A stretch of 64,000 bases of DNA from COMBO-56-21 sp963705355 (GCA_963705355.1 OY970070.1:1488001-1552000), one strand, 5' to 3'. Shown: positions 26,845 through 35,045, numbered from the stretch's first letter. Translations and numbers: made by a program. Notes: generated by a model not told the origin, from the letters alone.

Positions 26845-26900
26845 CGGGCTACAACTAGTGCGTCACGCGTATTAATTCTTAACCTAGGATGGCCAGCAGA

Positions 26901-27923
26901 TCACAGCAGCTTCTGGGCGAGCTCCACGATCCTGTTCGAGTAACCCCATTCATTGTCATACCAAGAGAGTATCTTGGCGAAGTTGCCTTTCCCGCCGACT
27001 ACCATCGTCAAGAGCGAGTCGATCACGGCGGAGTGCGGGTTGCCGATGATGTCCGTGGAGACGATGGGCTCAGTGCAGTATTCGATGATGCCCTTCATCT
27101 TTCCTTCCGCCGCCTCCTTCAACGCCTTGTTCAGATCGTCCGCTGTCACTTCCTGTTTCGTCGTGAAACTGAGGTCTGTGATGGAGCCGCACGGAGTGGG
27201 GACCCTGAGCGCGAACCCGTTCATCCTGCCCTTCAGGGCCGGGATGACCTCACCGATCGCCTTCGCAGCGCCAGTCGAGGTCGGGATTATCGACAGGGAT
27301 GCTGCTCTTCCTCGTCTGAAATCCTTGTGGGGCAGGTCCACGAGCTTCTGATCGCCGGTGTAGGCATGGATCGTCGTCATCATGCCCTTCTCGATCCCGA
27401 ACTTGTCGTTGATGACCTTCGCCGGCGGTGCGAGACTGCCGGTCGTGCACGACGCCATCGAGATAACGTTGTGCTTCGCCTTGTCGTACATCTCGAAGTT
27501 CACGCCGAGCACGAGAGTGACATCGACATCTTTTCCGGGGGCGGAGATCAGAACCTTTCTTGCCCCGGCTGTGAGATGCTTCGCGGCCCTATCCTTCTCG
27601 GTGAACAAGCCGGTCGATTCTATCGCAACGTCGACCCCGAGCTTCTTCCACGGGATCTCCGCGGGGTCCTTCGCCTGCGTGATCTCGAGCTTCCTGCCGC
27701 CCACATTGATGGCCGTTCCCTCAACCTTCACGTGTCTGTCCAGCTTGCCGTAGACGGAATCCCACTTCAGCATGTATGCCAGCGAATCGATGGGCGCGAT
27801 GTCGTTCACGGCGACGATGTTGAAGTCCTTGCCAAAGCCGCTGTTCTCTACCGCCGCCCTGTAGACGTTCCTGCCAATCCTTCCGAAACCGTTGATCCCT
27901 ATCTTGATCAAGGCAGTACCCAA
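26901..27923 (-). CDS. Glyceraldehyde-3-phosphate dehydrogenase, bacterial/eukaryotic class I type
   Basis: A 340-aa class I GAPDH and not the archaeal class II enzyme. The NAD-binding motif is INGFGRIGRNVYRA, and Asp after VAVN suggests NAD preference. Catalytic Cys159 is in ASCTTGSLAP (Gly where Asn is usual), with His186 in TTIHAYTGDQ, then PHKDFRRGRAA, IIPTSTGAAKAIG and SWYDNEWGYSNR. It oxidises GAP to 1,3-bisphosphoglycerate with phosphate. TTG 27923 sits 28 bases from an ATACATATT box; TTG 27911 is an alternative. Acquisition from bacteria is likely. Confidence 0.92.
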   Translation of the reverse strand: MGTALIKIGINGFGRIGRNVYRAAVENSGFGKDFNIVAVNDIAPIDSLAYMLKWDSVYGKLDRHVKVEGTAINVGGRKLEITQAKDPAEIPWKKLGVDVAIESTGLFTEKDRAAKHLTAGARKVLISAPGKDVDVTLVLGVNFEMYDKAKHNVISMASCTTGSLAPPAKVINDKFGIEKGMMTTIHAYTGDQKLVDLPHKDFRRGRAASLSIIPTSTGAAKAIGEVIPALKGRMNGFALRVPTPCGSITDLSFTTKQEVTADDLNKALKEAAEGKMKGIIEYCTEPIVSTDIIGNPHSAVIDSLLTMVVGGKGNFAKILSWYDNEWGYSNRIVELAQKLL

Positions 27924-28009
27924 TTCGCAGAACGCTCGGGTGGGACAAATATGTATTGCATCTACTGAGCTGGAAATGAGAACAGAGGAAGGGGTTTTGT
28001 TTTCGGAAA

Positions 28010-28942
28010 TCAGAGCTGGACTTCTATCCCTAGCTTCTCCGTGAGCTCCTTGTAGCGGTTCCTGATAGTGACCTCTGTCACACCGGCGATGTCCGCCACC
28101 TCTCTCTGCGTCCTTCTCTCGTTGCAGAGGATCGAGGAGATGTATATCGCTGCAGCCGCGACGCCAGTCGGGCCCCTCCCGGATGTGAGTTCCTTCTTGG
28201 CCGCGTCCTTCAGGATCTCGGCGGCTTTTGATTGCACCTCACCCGACAACTTAAGCTCTGAGCAGAACCTGGACACGTAGTCCTGGGGCTTCGTCGGCAT
28301 CAGCTTGAGCTTGAGCTCGCGGGTCATGAACCTGTAGGTCCTGCCGATCTCCTTCCTTCCGACCCTTGAGGAGTTCGCGACCTCGTCCAACGTCCTCGGG
28401 ACGTTGCACTGTCTGCAGGCAGCATATAGCGAAGCGGCGACCACGCCCTCGATGCTCCTGCCTCTTATCAGGTTCTTGTTCACAGCCTTCCTGTATGTCA
28501 TGGCCGCGGTCTCTCTGACGTTCCTCGGTAGGCCCATCGATGAGGCCATCCTGTCGAGCTCGCTGAGCGCGAACGCGAGGTTCCTCTCCGTCGCATTGGA
28601 GACTCTTATTCTGCGCTGCCACTTCCTCAATCTGTAGAGCTGCGCCCTGTTCCTCGTCGGGATGCTCTTCCCGTACGAGTCCTTGTTCTTCCAGGAGATC
28701 TCCGTCGAAAGGCCCTTGTCGTGAATCGTATAAGTCATGGGAGCGCCGGTCCTGGCTCTCTTCTCCCCTTGCTCAACGTCGAAGGCCCTCCACTCGGGGC
28801 CCTGGTCTATGAGCTGGTCGTCGAGGACAATGCCACAGTCCTCGCACACAAGTTCTCCGCGTTCGTAGTCTCTCACTAGGTGAGAGCTGTTGCACTCAGG
28901 GCATCTTTCGACCTGTTCAGTCTCTTCTCTTACCTTTGCCAT
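28010..28942 (-). CDS. tfb: Transcription initiation factor TFB
   Basis: A 310-aa TFIIB homologue that recruits RNA polymerase to TBP-DNA. The N-terminal zinc ribbon is CPECNSSHLVRDYERGELVC-EDCG. The B-finger/linker follows (GPEWRAFD, ISWKNKDSYGKSI), then two cyclin repeats (about 115-205 and 215-305) ending in a helix-turn-helix (EVADIAGVTEVTIRNRYKEL). ATG 28942 follows a GGAGAGGGAGA ribosome-binding site inside the end of gar1; the genes overlap by 26 bases, as expected for a gar1-tfb transcript. Confidence 0.95.
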   Translation of the reverse strand: MAKVREETEQVERCPECNSSHLVRDYERGELVCEDCGIVLDDQLIDQGPEWRAFDVEQGEKRARTGAPMTYTIHDKGLSTEISWKNKDSYGKSIPTRNRAQLYRLRKWQRRIRVSNATERNLAFALSELDRMASSMGLPRNVRETAAMTYRKAVNKNLIRGRSIEGVVAASLYAACRQCNVPRTLDEVANSSRVGRKEIGRTYRFMTRELKLKLMPTKPQDYVSRFCSELKLSGEVQSKAAEILKDAAKKELTSGRGPTGVAAAAIYISSILCNERRTQREVADIAGVTEVTIRNRYKELTEKLGIEVQL

Positions 28943-29186
28943 TCTCCCTCTCCTGTTGAACATAGACTTCCTTGCCGAGCACAGCAAGAGTCTTCAGTTC
29001 CTTTCGTGGTTCAATCGCCACATAGGGAGATCGGACGGGACCGAAAACTTTGGAAACCCTGCCGACCTCGCCTTTCAAGTTGTCCCTCACGACCTCTCTA
29101 ACGTTCGGTGCGAACCTAGCCTTGACGATGAGCTTCCCGTCGTGCGATATGTCCTGAACGACGCCGAGAAGACGCAACGGGCTCAC
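28917..29186 (-). CDS. H/ACA RNA-protein component Gar1
   Basis: An 89-aa Gar1 homologue, the beta-barrel subunit of the H/ACA pseudouridylation RNP that contacts Cbf5. The family features are RLLGVVQDISHDGKLIVKA and VGRVSKVFGPVRSPYVAIEP. Start is GTG 29186, but TTG 29177, with GGTGAG just upstream, would give a typical MRLLGVV N-terminus. Its promoter is probably the symmetrical TTATATATAA at 29230, shared with the divergent gene. The tfb gene overlaps its 3' end. Confidence 0.88.
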   Translation of the reverse strand: MSPLRLLGVVQDISHDGKLIVKARFAPNVREVVRDNLKGEVGRVSKVFGPVRSPYVAIEPRKELKTLAVLGKEVYVQQERENGKGKRRD

Positions 29187-29229
29187 CGAATTCTATTTAT
29201 AGTTTGTGTCTTGCGGTCTATCTGCAATC

Positions 29230-29239
29230 TTATATATAA
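29230..29239. promoter_or_regulatory. Symmetrical TATA box serving two divergent genes
   Basis: TTATATATAA reads the same on both strands. On the minus strand it predicts an RNA start near 29206, 20 bases before the Gar1 GTG. On the plus strand it predicts a start at about 29263, where a TTG begins a 22-codon ORF coupled to the phosphopantothenate synthetase gene. Confidence 0.5.
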
Positions 29240-29247
29240 TGTTTTCC

Positions 29248-29269
29248 TCAAGGTATTTAAGCCTTGAGT
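29248..29269. repeat. Inverted repeat in the phosphopantothenate synthetase promoter
   Basis: CTCAAGG and CCTTGAG, perfect 7-base arms, flank TATTTAAG, which is itself TATA-like. The site spans the predicted transcription start of the plus-strand gene. It could be an operator or part of a second promoter. Confidence 0.45.
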
Positions 29270-29332
29270 GCTACTCCAGGGGCAATCGGGTGCTCCACCG
29301 GAAGCGGTGGGGCGCAGTTGCTGAGACCATGA
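29264..29332 (+). CDS. Putative 22-codon leader ORF coupled to phosphopantothenate synthetase
   Basis: TTG at 29264 lies 29.5 bases from the centre of the TTATATATAA box, the leaderless spacing. The ORF begins MSATPGAIGC and its TGA (29330-29332) overlaps the ATG of the downstream gene (ATGA). It covers a strong hairpin. The main gene has no clear ribosome-binding site, so coupled reinitiation is plausible. A TTG start and Gly/Ser-rich content make this less certain than the leaders of ileS and the Kef gene. Confidence 0.35.
   Translation: MSATPGAIGCSTGSGGAQLLRP
29281..29322 (+). ncRNA. Structured 5' leader hairpin of the phosphopantothenate synthetase mRNA
   Basis: An 11-bp stem (29290-29300 with 29305-29315, two G-U pairs) is closed by a GAAG tetraloop. 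A lower 6-bp helix (29281-29286 with 29317-29322) extends it, ending seven bases before the ATG. This could control access to the start codon. It is not a known riboswitch class that I recognise; ligand control by a CoA-pathway metabolite is speculation. Confidence 0.45.
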
Positions 29333-30081
29333 CTGACATTCCCAAGCCACATCCCAGGCATGCGTCGCTGATGTTGCGGGAGAAGCTGGTCAAGGGGTAC
29401 CGCAGCGGAATCGTCGTTCCACAGGGTCTGATCGCCCACGGTCGGGGCGAGATGTTTGACTACCTCCTAGGGGAGCGCACTACCAAGGAGTCGAGGATCG
29501 CTTCGAAAGCAGCTGCAGCTCTTCTTCTGAAGGCTAGAAGGCCCGTGCTTTCCGTCAACGGAAATGTCGCCGCTCTCTGTCCTCGAGAAATTGTCCATCT
29601 TGCGGAAGTTGCCGGAGCTAGGATAGAGGTCTGCTTGTTCCACAGGACCGACGAGCGCATCTCGAAGATCCAGAAGGTACTCGAGGAGAATGGGGCAAAA
29701 GGAGTGCTTGGCTTCTTGCCAGACGCGAAGATTCCAGGCCTCGATCACATGCGCGGGCTCTGCTCGAAGCACGGCATCTACTCCGCGGACGTCGTTCTGA
29801 TCCCTCTTGAAGACGGTGACAGAGCAGAAGCTCTCGCCAAGATGGGCAAGAAGACCATCGCCGTAGACCTCAACCCAATGTCAAGGACATCGCGCGCTGC
29901 GACCGTCATCATCGTCGATGAAGTGACCAGGGCAATTCCTGAGCTCATTCGAAATGTGGAGGATCTCGCTGGCGATCCGAAGGCCATCAGGAGAGTTCTA
30001 AGGGCATATGATCGCGATGAGAACCTTAAGCTCGTGGCGAAGATGATGTCGACCAATCTTGCCAACTTCCTCGGAAGATGA
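29329..30081 (+). CDS. 4-phosphopantoate--beta-alanine ligase (archaeal phosphopantothenate synthetase)
   Basis: A 250-aa archaeal PPS (DUF137/COG1701), which joins phosphopantoate and beta-alanine with ATP in archaeal CoA synthesis, replacing bacterial PanC and PanK steps. Signatures are MTDIPKPHPRHASLMLREKL, GLIAHGRGEMFDYLLGE, VNGNVAALCP and VDLNPMSRTSRAATVIIVDE. ATG 29329 gives the family N-terminus. The upstream region holds a shared TATA box, a coupled mini-ORF and a strong hairpin. It converges with the PHP gene. Confidence 0.92.
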   Translation: MTDIPKPHPRHASLMLREKLVKGYRSGIVVPQGLIAHGRGEMFDYLLGERTTKESRIASKAAAALLLKARRPVLSVNGNVAALCPREIVHLAEVAGARIEVCLFHRTDERISKIQKVLEENGAKGVLGFLPDAKIPGLDHMRGLCSKHGIYSADVVLIPLEDGDRAEALAKMGKKTIAVDLNPMSRTSRAATVIIVDEVTRAIPELIRNVEDLAGDPKAIRRVLRAYDRDENLKLVAKMMSTNLANFLGR

Positions 30082-30098
30082 CTTTCGCCACGCAGCCC

Positions 30099-30998
30099 TC
30101 ATGGAGTCTTCTTGACGTTATTCGTGACTCTGGTGATATGGGATTTCGATCGGGAACGGTTGATTTGATCGCCTAAAATCCCCACGATTGCCGGCGCGGG
30201 CGGGACAAGGAATGCCGTTGCGCCCATCAGTGAGATCACTTTGCTTATTGTTCTCATCCGTGAGACGACCAAAGCGCATTCGGTATCATCGATGGGGCGC
30301 TTCGTCATCAGCGAGTGACTCAGAACACGACACAATTCGACGGTCACATTGACCGTCATCCAGACCAAATCCTTCAAGGGAGTTGGCTCCCCCGCAAAGT
30401 CTGTTTCTCTTCTGAGGATTGCCTTTCTCAGGTCTTCCGCATTCTCTCCCTCGAACTTGGTGTAGGCATTTCCAACCATCGTTGGAGCATGAGCATCGCT
30501 TCCTCCGACGAACGCTACATTCATGTCTTTCGCAATCGTCTGTGCTGCATCATTCGTGTATCCATCCCTATGCGCAGCGTTGAGCAACTCCACTCCGTCG
30601 AGCTTGAGTTCCATTATCTTCAGTCCGAGGGAATCACAATGTGAGCTGAACGGATGCGGGGCGATTGCCAGGCCACCTTGTTCGTGAATCCTGTCAATCG
30701 TTTCTCCTGCGGGCAAACCTTTCGGGATATCCTCCGTCAGGAATAGGCCAAGCAGATCACCGTCAAGGGTCGCGATTTCGGATCCTATCACGATCTCAAC
30801 GGATGTCGCGTATTTTCGAGCCTCAATCGCTCCGCGAATCGAGTTGTGATCGGTAATGCACAGGACATTGAGTTTCCTCTTCTCAGCCATCTTGACGATT
30901 TCAGAAGGGTACGAAATCGAATCCGGAAATCTCAGAAAGTACACTCGCGTCAGACCAGAGTAGCGAGTGTGGACATGAAGATCGGCCTTTCCAAGCAT
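30099..30998 (-). CDS. PHP domain metal-dependent phosphoesterase
   Basis: A protein of about 299 aa with the PHP metal ligands: ADLHVHTRYSG, CITDHNSIRGA, IVIGSEI, IAPHPFSS and FVGGSDAHAP. The last 90 residues add a hydrophobic segment (ISLMGATAFLVPPAPAIVGI) that may be a membrane anchor. A GTG at 31043 would lengthen it by 15 residues, but the TATATA box at 31056-31061 predicts transcription starting downstream of that GTG, and AGGAGA precedes ATG 30998. Substrate is unknown; trpH-like nucleases are the nearest known class. Confidence 0.8.
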   Translation of the reverse strand: MLGKADLHVHTRYSGLTRVYFLRFPDSISYPSEIVKMAEKRKLNVLCITDHNSIRGAIEARKYATSVEIVIGSEIATLDGDLLGLFLTEDIPKGLPAGETIDRIHEQGGLAIAPHPFSSHCDSLGLKIMELKLDGVELLNAAHRDGYTNDAAQTIAKDMNVAFVGGSDAHAPTMVGNAYTKFEGENAEDLRKAILRRETDFAGEPTPLKDLVWMTVNVTVELCRVLSHSLMTKRPIDDTECALVVSRMRTISKVISLMGATAFLVPPAPAIVGILGDQINRSRSKSHITRVTNNVKKTP

Positions 30999-31366
30999 AG
31001 GATCAACGAATCTCCTAGGTGGCTGTAGTCTTCGCCCACTCACGACATGAATCGCTATATAGATTATGTCTTGATTGGTCGGTTAGGTCCTTGCTCACAG
31101 AGGGCATGCACGTTGCCAACGAAGTCGTCGATTAGGATTGGCGTCTCCGTGAGAACGGTGAGCTGCTGATTCGCCAGATAATGGACTACAAGGACGAATT
31201 TCCCGTCCCTCTTGCCTGAGTTGTTGAGAGTCTCGAGAGGTCAGCACTATGCTCTGCCGAAATCGCAGAGATTGCAGTCAACCACAGCGGAGCCGACAAG
31301 AGCTGACCAATCGCACGGGCGGGAACAACAGTTATTAAGCGCCCTTCCGATGCATCAGACGGTAGC
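30999..31366. other. Intergenic region with two promoters and an orphan coding-like fragment
   Basis: Contains the PHP gene promoter (TATATA at 31056) and the SAH hydrolase TATA box (TTATTAAG, 31332-31339). Between them on the minus strand an open stretch of about 55 codons contains GKFVLVVHYLANQQLTVLTE but has no start codon after the preceding stop. It may be a gene remnant; I do not recognise it. Confidence 0.4.
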
Positions 31367-32611
31367 ATGGCCAAGAACGAGTTGCTCGAGAAAGGTGTGA
31401 ACAGGATCGAATGGGCGAAGACCCATATGAAGGTCCTTGGCAAGATCAGGGAAAGGATGGTGAAGGAGAAGGTATTCGAGGGGCTGAAGGTCGGCATGGC
31501 CCTGCACACGGAGGCCAAGACCGCGGTCCTCGCTCTCACCATCCAAGAGGCGGGAGCGGATGTGAGACTCACAAGCTGCAATCCTCTCTCGACCGACGAT
31601 TCCGTTGCGCTGGCGCTGAACAAGGAGTACGGACTAGAGACCTACGCCAAGAAGGGCCAGACATCCAAGGAGTATTACGATTCGTTGAACAAGGTCCTCG
31701 ACATGCGGCCGGACTACGTGATTGACGACGGAGCTGACCTGATATTCCTCCTGCACACGAAGAGGAAGGAGCTCCTGAGCAGGGTTAAGGGAGCCAACGA
31801 GGAGACGACCACCGGGGTCATGCGCTTGAGGTCGATGGCGCAGGACGGGGCGCTCAAGTTCCCGGTGATGTCCGTCAACGACGCTTACATGAAGTACCTC
31901 TTCGATAACAGGTACGGAACTGGCCAGTCCACGATGGACGGCATAATGACCTCCACCAACCTCACGATCGCGGGCAAGAATTTCGTCATCGCCGGCTACG
32001 GCTGGTGCGGTAGAGGAATCGCCATGCGCGCGAAGGGCATGGGCGCAGACGTGACCATTTGCGAGGTCGACTCGATTAGGGCGATCGAGGCCAAGCTGGA
32101 CGGCTTTGCCGTTATGCCGATGTCGGAGGCCGCAAAGCAGGCCGATATCATCGTCTCTGCGACCGGATGTAAGGACGTGGTCAAGGCGAGGGACATCCAG
32201 GTCATGAAGGACGGTTGCGTTCTCGCGAACTCCGGGCACTTCGACAATGAGATCTCAAAGAAGGCCCTCGAGAAGATGTCGAAGAAACACAGGAAGGTCA
32301 GGGAGTCCGTTGAGGCCTATCAGTTGAAGAACGGGAGGACCGTGTACCTGCTTGCCGACGGGCGCCTCGTGAATCTTGCCGCTGGCCAGGGCCATCCAGT
32401 TGAGATCATGGACATGAGCTTCGCGATCCAGGCCCTGTGCCTTGAGTACTTGGACTTCAGCGCTCAGATACTCGAACCCGATGTCTACGACGTGCCTGAC
32501 CACATAGACGAGCTGGTCGCCAATCTGAAGCTCGAGACCATGGGCATCAAGATAGACAAGCTTTCGAAGGAACAGCAGGCATACGTGAGAAGCTGGAAAG
32601 AGGGCACCTAG
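31367..32611 (+). CDS. ahcY: S-adenosylhomocysteine hydrolase
   Basis: A 414-aa NAD-dependent SAH hydrolase that splits SAH to adenosine and homocysteine in the methyl cycle. The NAD motif is VIAGYGWCGRGIAMRAKGMGA. Substrate-binding segments are CNPLSTDDSVA, the TTTGVMRLRSM block and the C-terminal GQGHPVEIMDMSFAIQA. The length is that of the archaeal/thermophilic type, without the 40-residue insertion of eukaryotic enzymes. TTATTAAG is centred 31 bases before the ATG, so the mRNA is nearly leaderless. Confidence 0.95.
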   Translation: MAKNELLEKGVNRIEWAKTHMKVLGKIRERMVKEKVFEGLKVGMALHTEAKTAVLALTIQEAGADVRLTSCNPLSTDDSVALALNKEYGLETYAKKGQTSKEYYDSLNKVLDMRPDYVIDDGADLIFLLHTKRKELLSRVKGANEETTTGVMRLRSMAQDGALKFPVMSVNDAYMKYLFDNRYGTGQSTMDGIMTSTNLTIAGKNFVIAGYGWCGRGIAMRAKGMGADVTICEVDSIRAIEAKLDGFAVMPMSEAAKQADIIVSATGCKDVVKARDIQVMKDGCVLANSGHFDNEISKKALEKMSKKHRKVRESVEAYQLKNGRTVYLLADGRLVNLAAGQGHPVEIMDMSFAIQALCLEYLDFSAQILEPDVYDVPDHIDELVANLKLETMGIKIDKLSKEQQAYVRSWKEGT

Positions 32612-32755
32612 ACACGCCCTCTTGGCAGTTCCCTAAATGGCCTGCCAGACTGGCTCACGATGAACTATAAGTACCTGGTGTTGTCCGGTCGGATAGCTCT
32701 GACATCCTAATTTTCAAGTGCGCACCAGTCGATACGGTGCCTAGAGGAACGGACT

Positions 32756-33679
32756 TTGCGAAGCAGCAATTTCTTGGGCGTCTACGGGCACACGGCGATC
32801 GACATAATCTACAACGCGGACGAGTTCCCGCAACCGAACTCTTGTGTTGAGCTCAAGGGCAGGGAGGAACACTTCGGAGGCACGGGCGCCAACATCGCAA
32901 GGATCGCATCCTCCCTGGACGTCAAGGTCGCACTCGCAAGCCATGTGGGAGACGATTTTCCCAAGTCCTTCATGAACGCCCTCAAGAAGAGCGGTGTCGA
33001 TACCACAGACGTCGTCAAGGTTCGTGGCAAGCGCACATCCTTCATCATTATGATATCCGACAAGAACCACAACCAGATCGGGTTCGTCGACCAAGGGGCG
33101 GTTCTCGAACAGGAGAGGCTTCCGATCAGGACGCACACGGTCCTCAGCTCCAAGTTCGTCCATATCGGAACCGGGAGACCGTCGTACTCCGTCAAAGTGG
33201 CCAAGCTCGCCCGCAAGAAGAAGAAGACTGTTGGGTTTGACCCCGCGCAGGAGCTTTCGTATGTCTACACGCCGGAGACATTCAAGGCGGTCCTAGAGCA
33301 CACCGACATACTCTTCGCGAATTCTGCGGAACTGGAGAGGGCGAAGGGGTATCTGAACCTGAAAGAAGACGCCGAGCTTCTTTCGTATGTCAAGATGATT
33401 GTCAACACGAGAGGTGGAGAGGGCAGCAGGATCCTGACCGAAGACGACGAGATCATTGTGGGCACAATCCAGCCTGACAATGTCGTGGACACGACGGGAG
33501 CTGGTGACGGGTTCAGAGCAGGTTTCTATGCAGGTTTGAGTCGTTCGCTCTCGATGGAGGAGTGCGCTTGGGTCGGGGCCGCCGCTGCGTCGTTCGTCGT
33601 TGAGGGAGTCGGAGCCCAGAGCACGCTCCCGACCTGGGACATGGTCCAGAGGAGAGCCGCCCGCAGGAAGTGCGTCTGA
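32756..33679 (+). CDS. PfkB family carbohydrate/nucleoside kinase
   Basis: A 307-aa ribokinase-fold kinase. Both signatures are present: GGTGANIARIASSL at about residue 42, and DTTGAGDGFRAGFYAGL near residue 247 with the catalytic Asp of GAGD. VGDDFPKSFMNALKKSGVDT is typical of the lid/substrate region. The substrate (sugar, nucleoside or sugar phosphate) cannot be read from sequence. TTG 32756 follows AGAGGA by about seven bases. It is transcribed with the sirtuin gene. Confidence 0.85.
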   Translation: MRSSNFLGVYGHTAIDIIYNADEFPQPNSCVELKGREEHFGGTGANIARIASSLDVKVALASHVGDDFPKSFMNALKKSGVDTTDVVKVRGKRTSFIIMISDKNHNQIGFVDQGAVLEQERLPIRTHTVLSSKFVHIGTGRPSYSVKVAKLARKKKKTVGFDPAQELSYVYTPETFKAVLEHTDILFANSAELERAKGYLNLKEDAELLSYVKMIVNTRGGEGSRILTEDDEIIVGTIQPDNVVDTTGAGDGFRAGFYAGLSRSLSMEECAWVGAAAASFVVEGVGAQSTLPTWDMVQRRAARRKCV

Positions 33680-33681
33680 GG

Positions 33682-34446
33682 ATGGGCAGCGCGGAAGGCA
33701 GACTGAAGATTCCCGATGGCCTTCTTAGGAGGATCAGGAACGCGAAATGCGCCTCGGTCCTCACCGGTGCCGGCGTTTCTGCAGAGAGCGGGATCCCGAC
33801 CTTTCGTGGAGCCGGAGGCATCTGGGAGAAGTACGACTTCAGGAAACTCGCGACCCCACAGGGTTTCAGGGAAGATCCGAGACTCGTCTGGGAATGGTAT
33901 CAGCTTCGTCAGGTGGAGATCAACAAGGCGAAGCCGAACGCAGCTCACGTCACGATCGCTGAGATGGAGAGCTATTTTCCTCGGTTCTCCGTCCTCACGC
34001 AGAACATCGACGGAATGCACAAGAGGGCCGGGAACAAGAGCGTTGTCGAGCTGCACGGAAACATATGGAGGATGAGATGCGTCAGGGACGGATTGACGAT
34101 CCACAACGAGACACCGGTGGCCGAGATACCACCGATGTGTCAATGTGGCAGCATCCTGAGGCCGGACGTCGTCTGGTTCGGCGAGCAACTCTCCTCAGAG
34201 GTGGTCGACGAAGCGTCGCGCGTAGCCAACGAGAGCGAGGTGATGTTCGTCGTCGGGACCTCAGCGGTCGTCTATCCCGCTGCAGCACTCCCTGCCATCG
34301 CCAAGAACTCGGGATGCTTGGTGATCGAAATCAACCTAGAGCCGACAGACATCACGGCGTACGCGGATGCGTCGCTCTTCGGTCCCGCGGGAGAGATGTT
34401 GCCAGCATTGTGGAACTCAATCATCCGTATCCCGAAAGCTTTATGA
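33682..34446 (+). CDS. Sir2-family NAD-dependent deacylase (class III, CobB-like)
   Basis: A protein of about 254 aa with LTGAGVSAESGIPTFRG, the TQNIDGMHKRAG and VELHGN catalytic His motifs, and GTSAVVYPAAALP. WEWYQLRQ contains the Tyr-x-x-Arg pair that selects succinyl/malonyl-lysine in SIRT5/CobB enzymes, so it may prefer acyl groups bigger than acetyl. The zinc module is reduced (CVRDG ... CQCG). GTG 33670, overlapping the pfkB stop, is an alternative start. Confidence 0.88.
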   Translation: MGSAEGRLKIPDGLLRRIRNAKCASVLTGAGVSAESGIPTFRGAGGIWEKYDFRKLATPQGFREDPRLVWEWYQLRQVEINKAKPNAAHVTIAEMESYFPRFSVLTQNIDGMHKRAGNKSVVELHGNIWRMRCVRDGLTIHNETPVAEIPPMCQCGSILRPDVVWFGEQLSSEVVDEASRVANESEVMFVVGTSAVVYPAAALPAIAKNSGCLVIEINLEPTDITAYADASLFGPAGEMLPALWNSIIRIPKAL

Positions 34447-34482
34447 CCGGTCATCCCATTATACCGAACTGGTGAGGACCAG

Positions 34483-34716
34483 ATGGCCGTGGGTTTTATA
34501 CTCATAAGCACTGCGCCAGCAAAAGAGCATGAGGTCTACAACGAACTCCTTAAGGTGAAGGAAGTAGTCGAGCTTCACCCGCTGTTCGGGGAGTATGACC
34601 TGATTGCGAAGATCGAGGCCGAGGACTTCAACCTCCTCGGGCAGGTCGTTGTCGACAAGGTCCGCTCAATACCCGGCGTGATCGACACGAAGACCCTGAC
34701 GGGAATAAAGTTCTAG
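34483..34716 (+). CDS. Stand-alone Lrp/AsnC effector (RAM) domain
   Basis: A 77-aa protein consisting only of the RAM ligand-binding domain: MAVGFILISTAPAKEHEVYN, GEYDLIAKIEAEDFN and GVIDTKTLTGIKF. There is no DNA-binding domain, so it may co-assemble with full-length Lrp proteins or sense amino acids independently. ATTATACC is centred 24 bases before ATG. A related RAM protein is at 49563. Confidence 0.85.
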   Translation: MAVGFILISTAPAKEHEVYNELLKVKEVVELHPLFGEYDLIAKIEAEDFNLLGQVVVDKVRSIPGVIDTKTLTGIKF

Positions 34717-34742
34717 ACCATTGGTCATGTGTGGTGAAACAA

Positions 34743-35039
34743 ATGGATCTGATGGAGTTCTTGACAGTGCTGATACTAGTGTTCGCCCTGTTCATGCTCC
34801 TCGCGGGCATATTCACGGCGTACTTCGGTAGCGGCAAGAGCAGGATGATCGGCGTCGCTCTGCTCGTGATTGGCCTGGTTGTCGGAATACTGTGGGTCGT
34901 CATGGCCATGGACAGCGTTGCCGTCATCGACGTGAACCTGTCGCAGGTGGTCTGGAACGCGTTCCTCTACATCCTCGCTGGCGTTCTCGGAGCCCTCGCG
35001 GCCATCGGCGTGTTCTTGGTCGCCATCATGAAGTCCTGA
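34743..35039 (+). CDS. Small three-helix membrane protein
   Basis: A 98-aa protein (from ATG 34743, preceded by GGTGA; GTG 34731 is an alternative) with three hydrophobic helices: EFLTVLILVFALFMLLAGIF, IGVALLVIGLVVGILWVVM and the C-terminal LYILAGVLGALAAIGVFLV. No family was recognised. It follows the RAM protein by 26 bases. The tnpB element begins almost directly after its stop codon. Confidence 0.65.
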   Translation: MDLMEFLTVLILVFALFMLLAGIFTAYFGSGKSRMIGVALLVIGLVVGILWVVMAMDSVAVIDVNLSQVVWNAFLYILAGVLGALAAIGVFLVAIMKS

Positions 35040-35045
35040 GCACGT

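Noticed and set aside
29277..29330. Thiamin pyrophosphate riboswitch in the PPS leader (GCTGAGA present)
   Set aside because: Only the short GCTGAGA string matches; the other conserved helices and the ACC-GAUC region are missing.
31186..31623. 145-codon minus-strand ORF overlapping the ahcY start
   Set aside because: Most of it is antisense to ahcY and its composition is that of a shadow frame.
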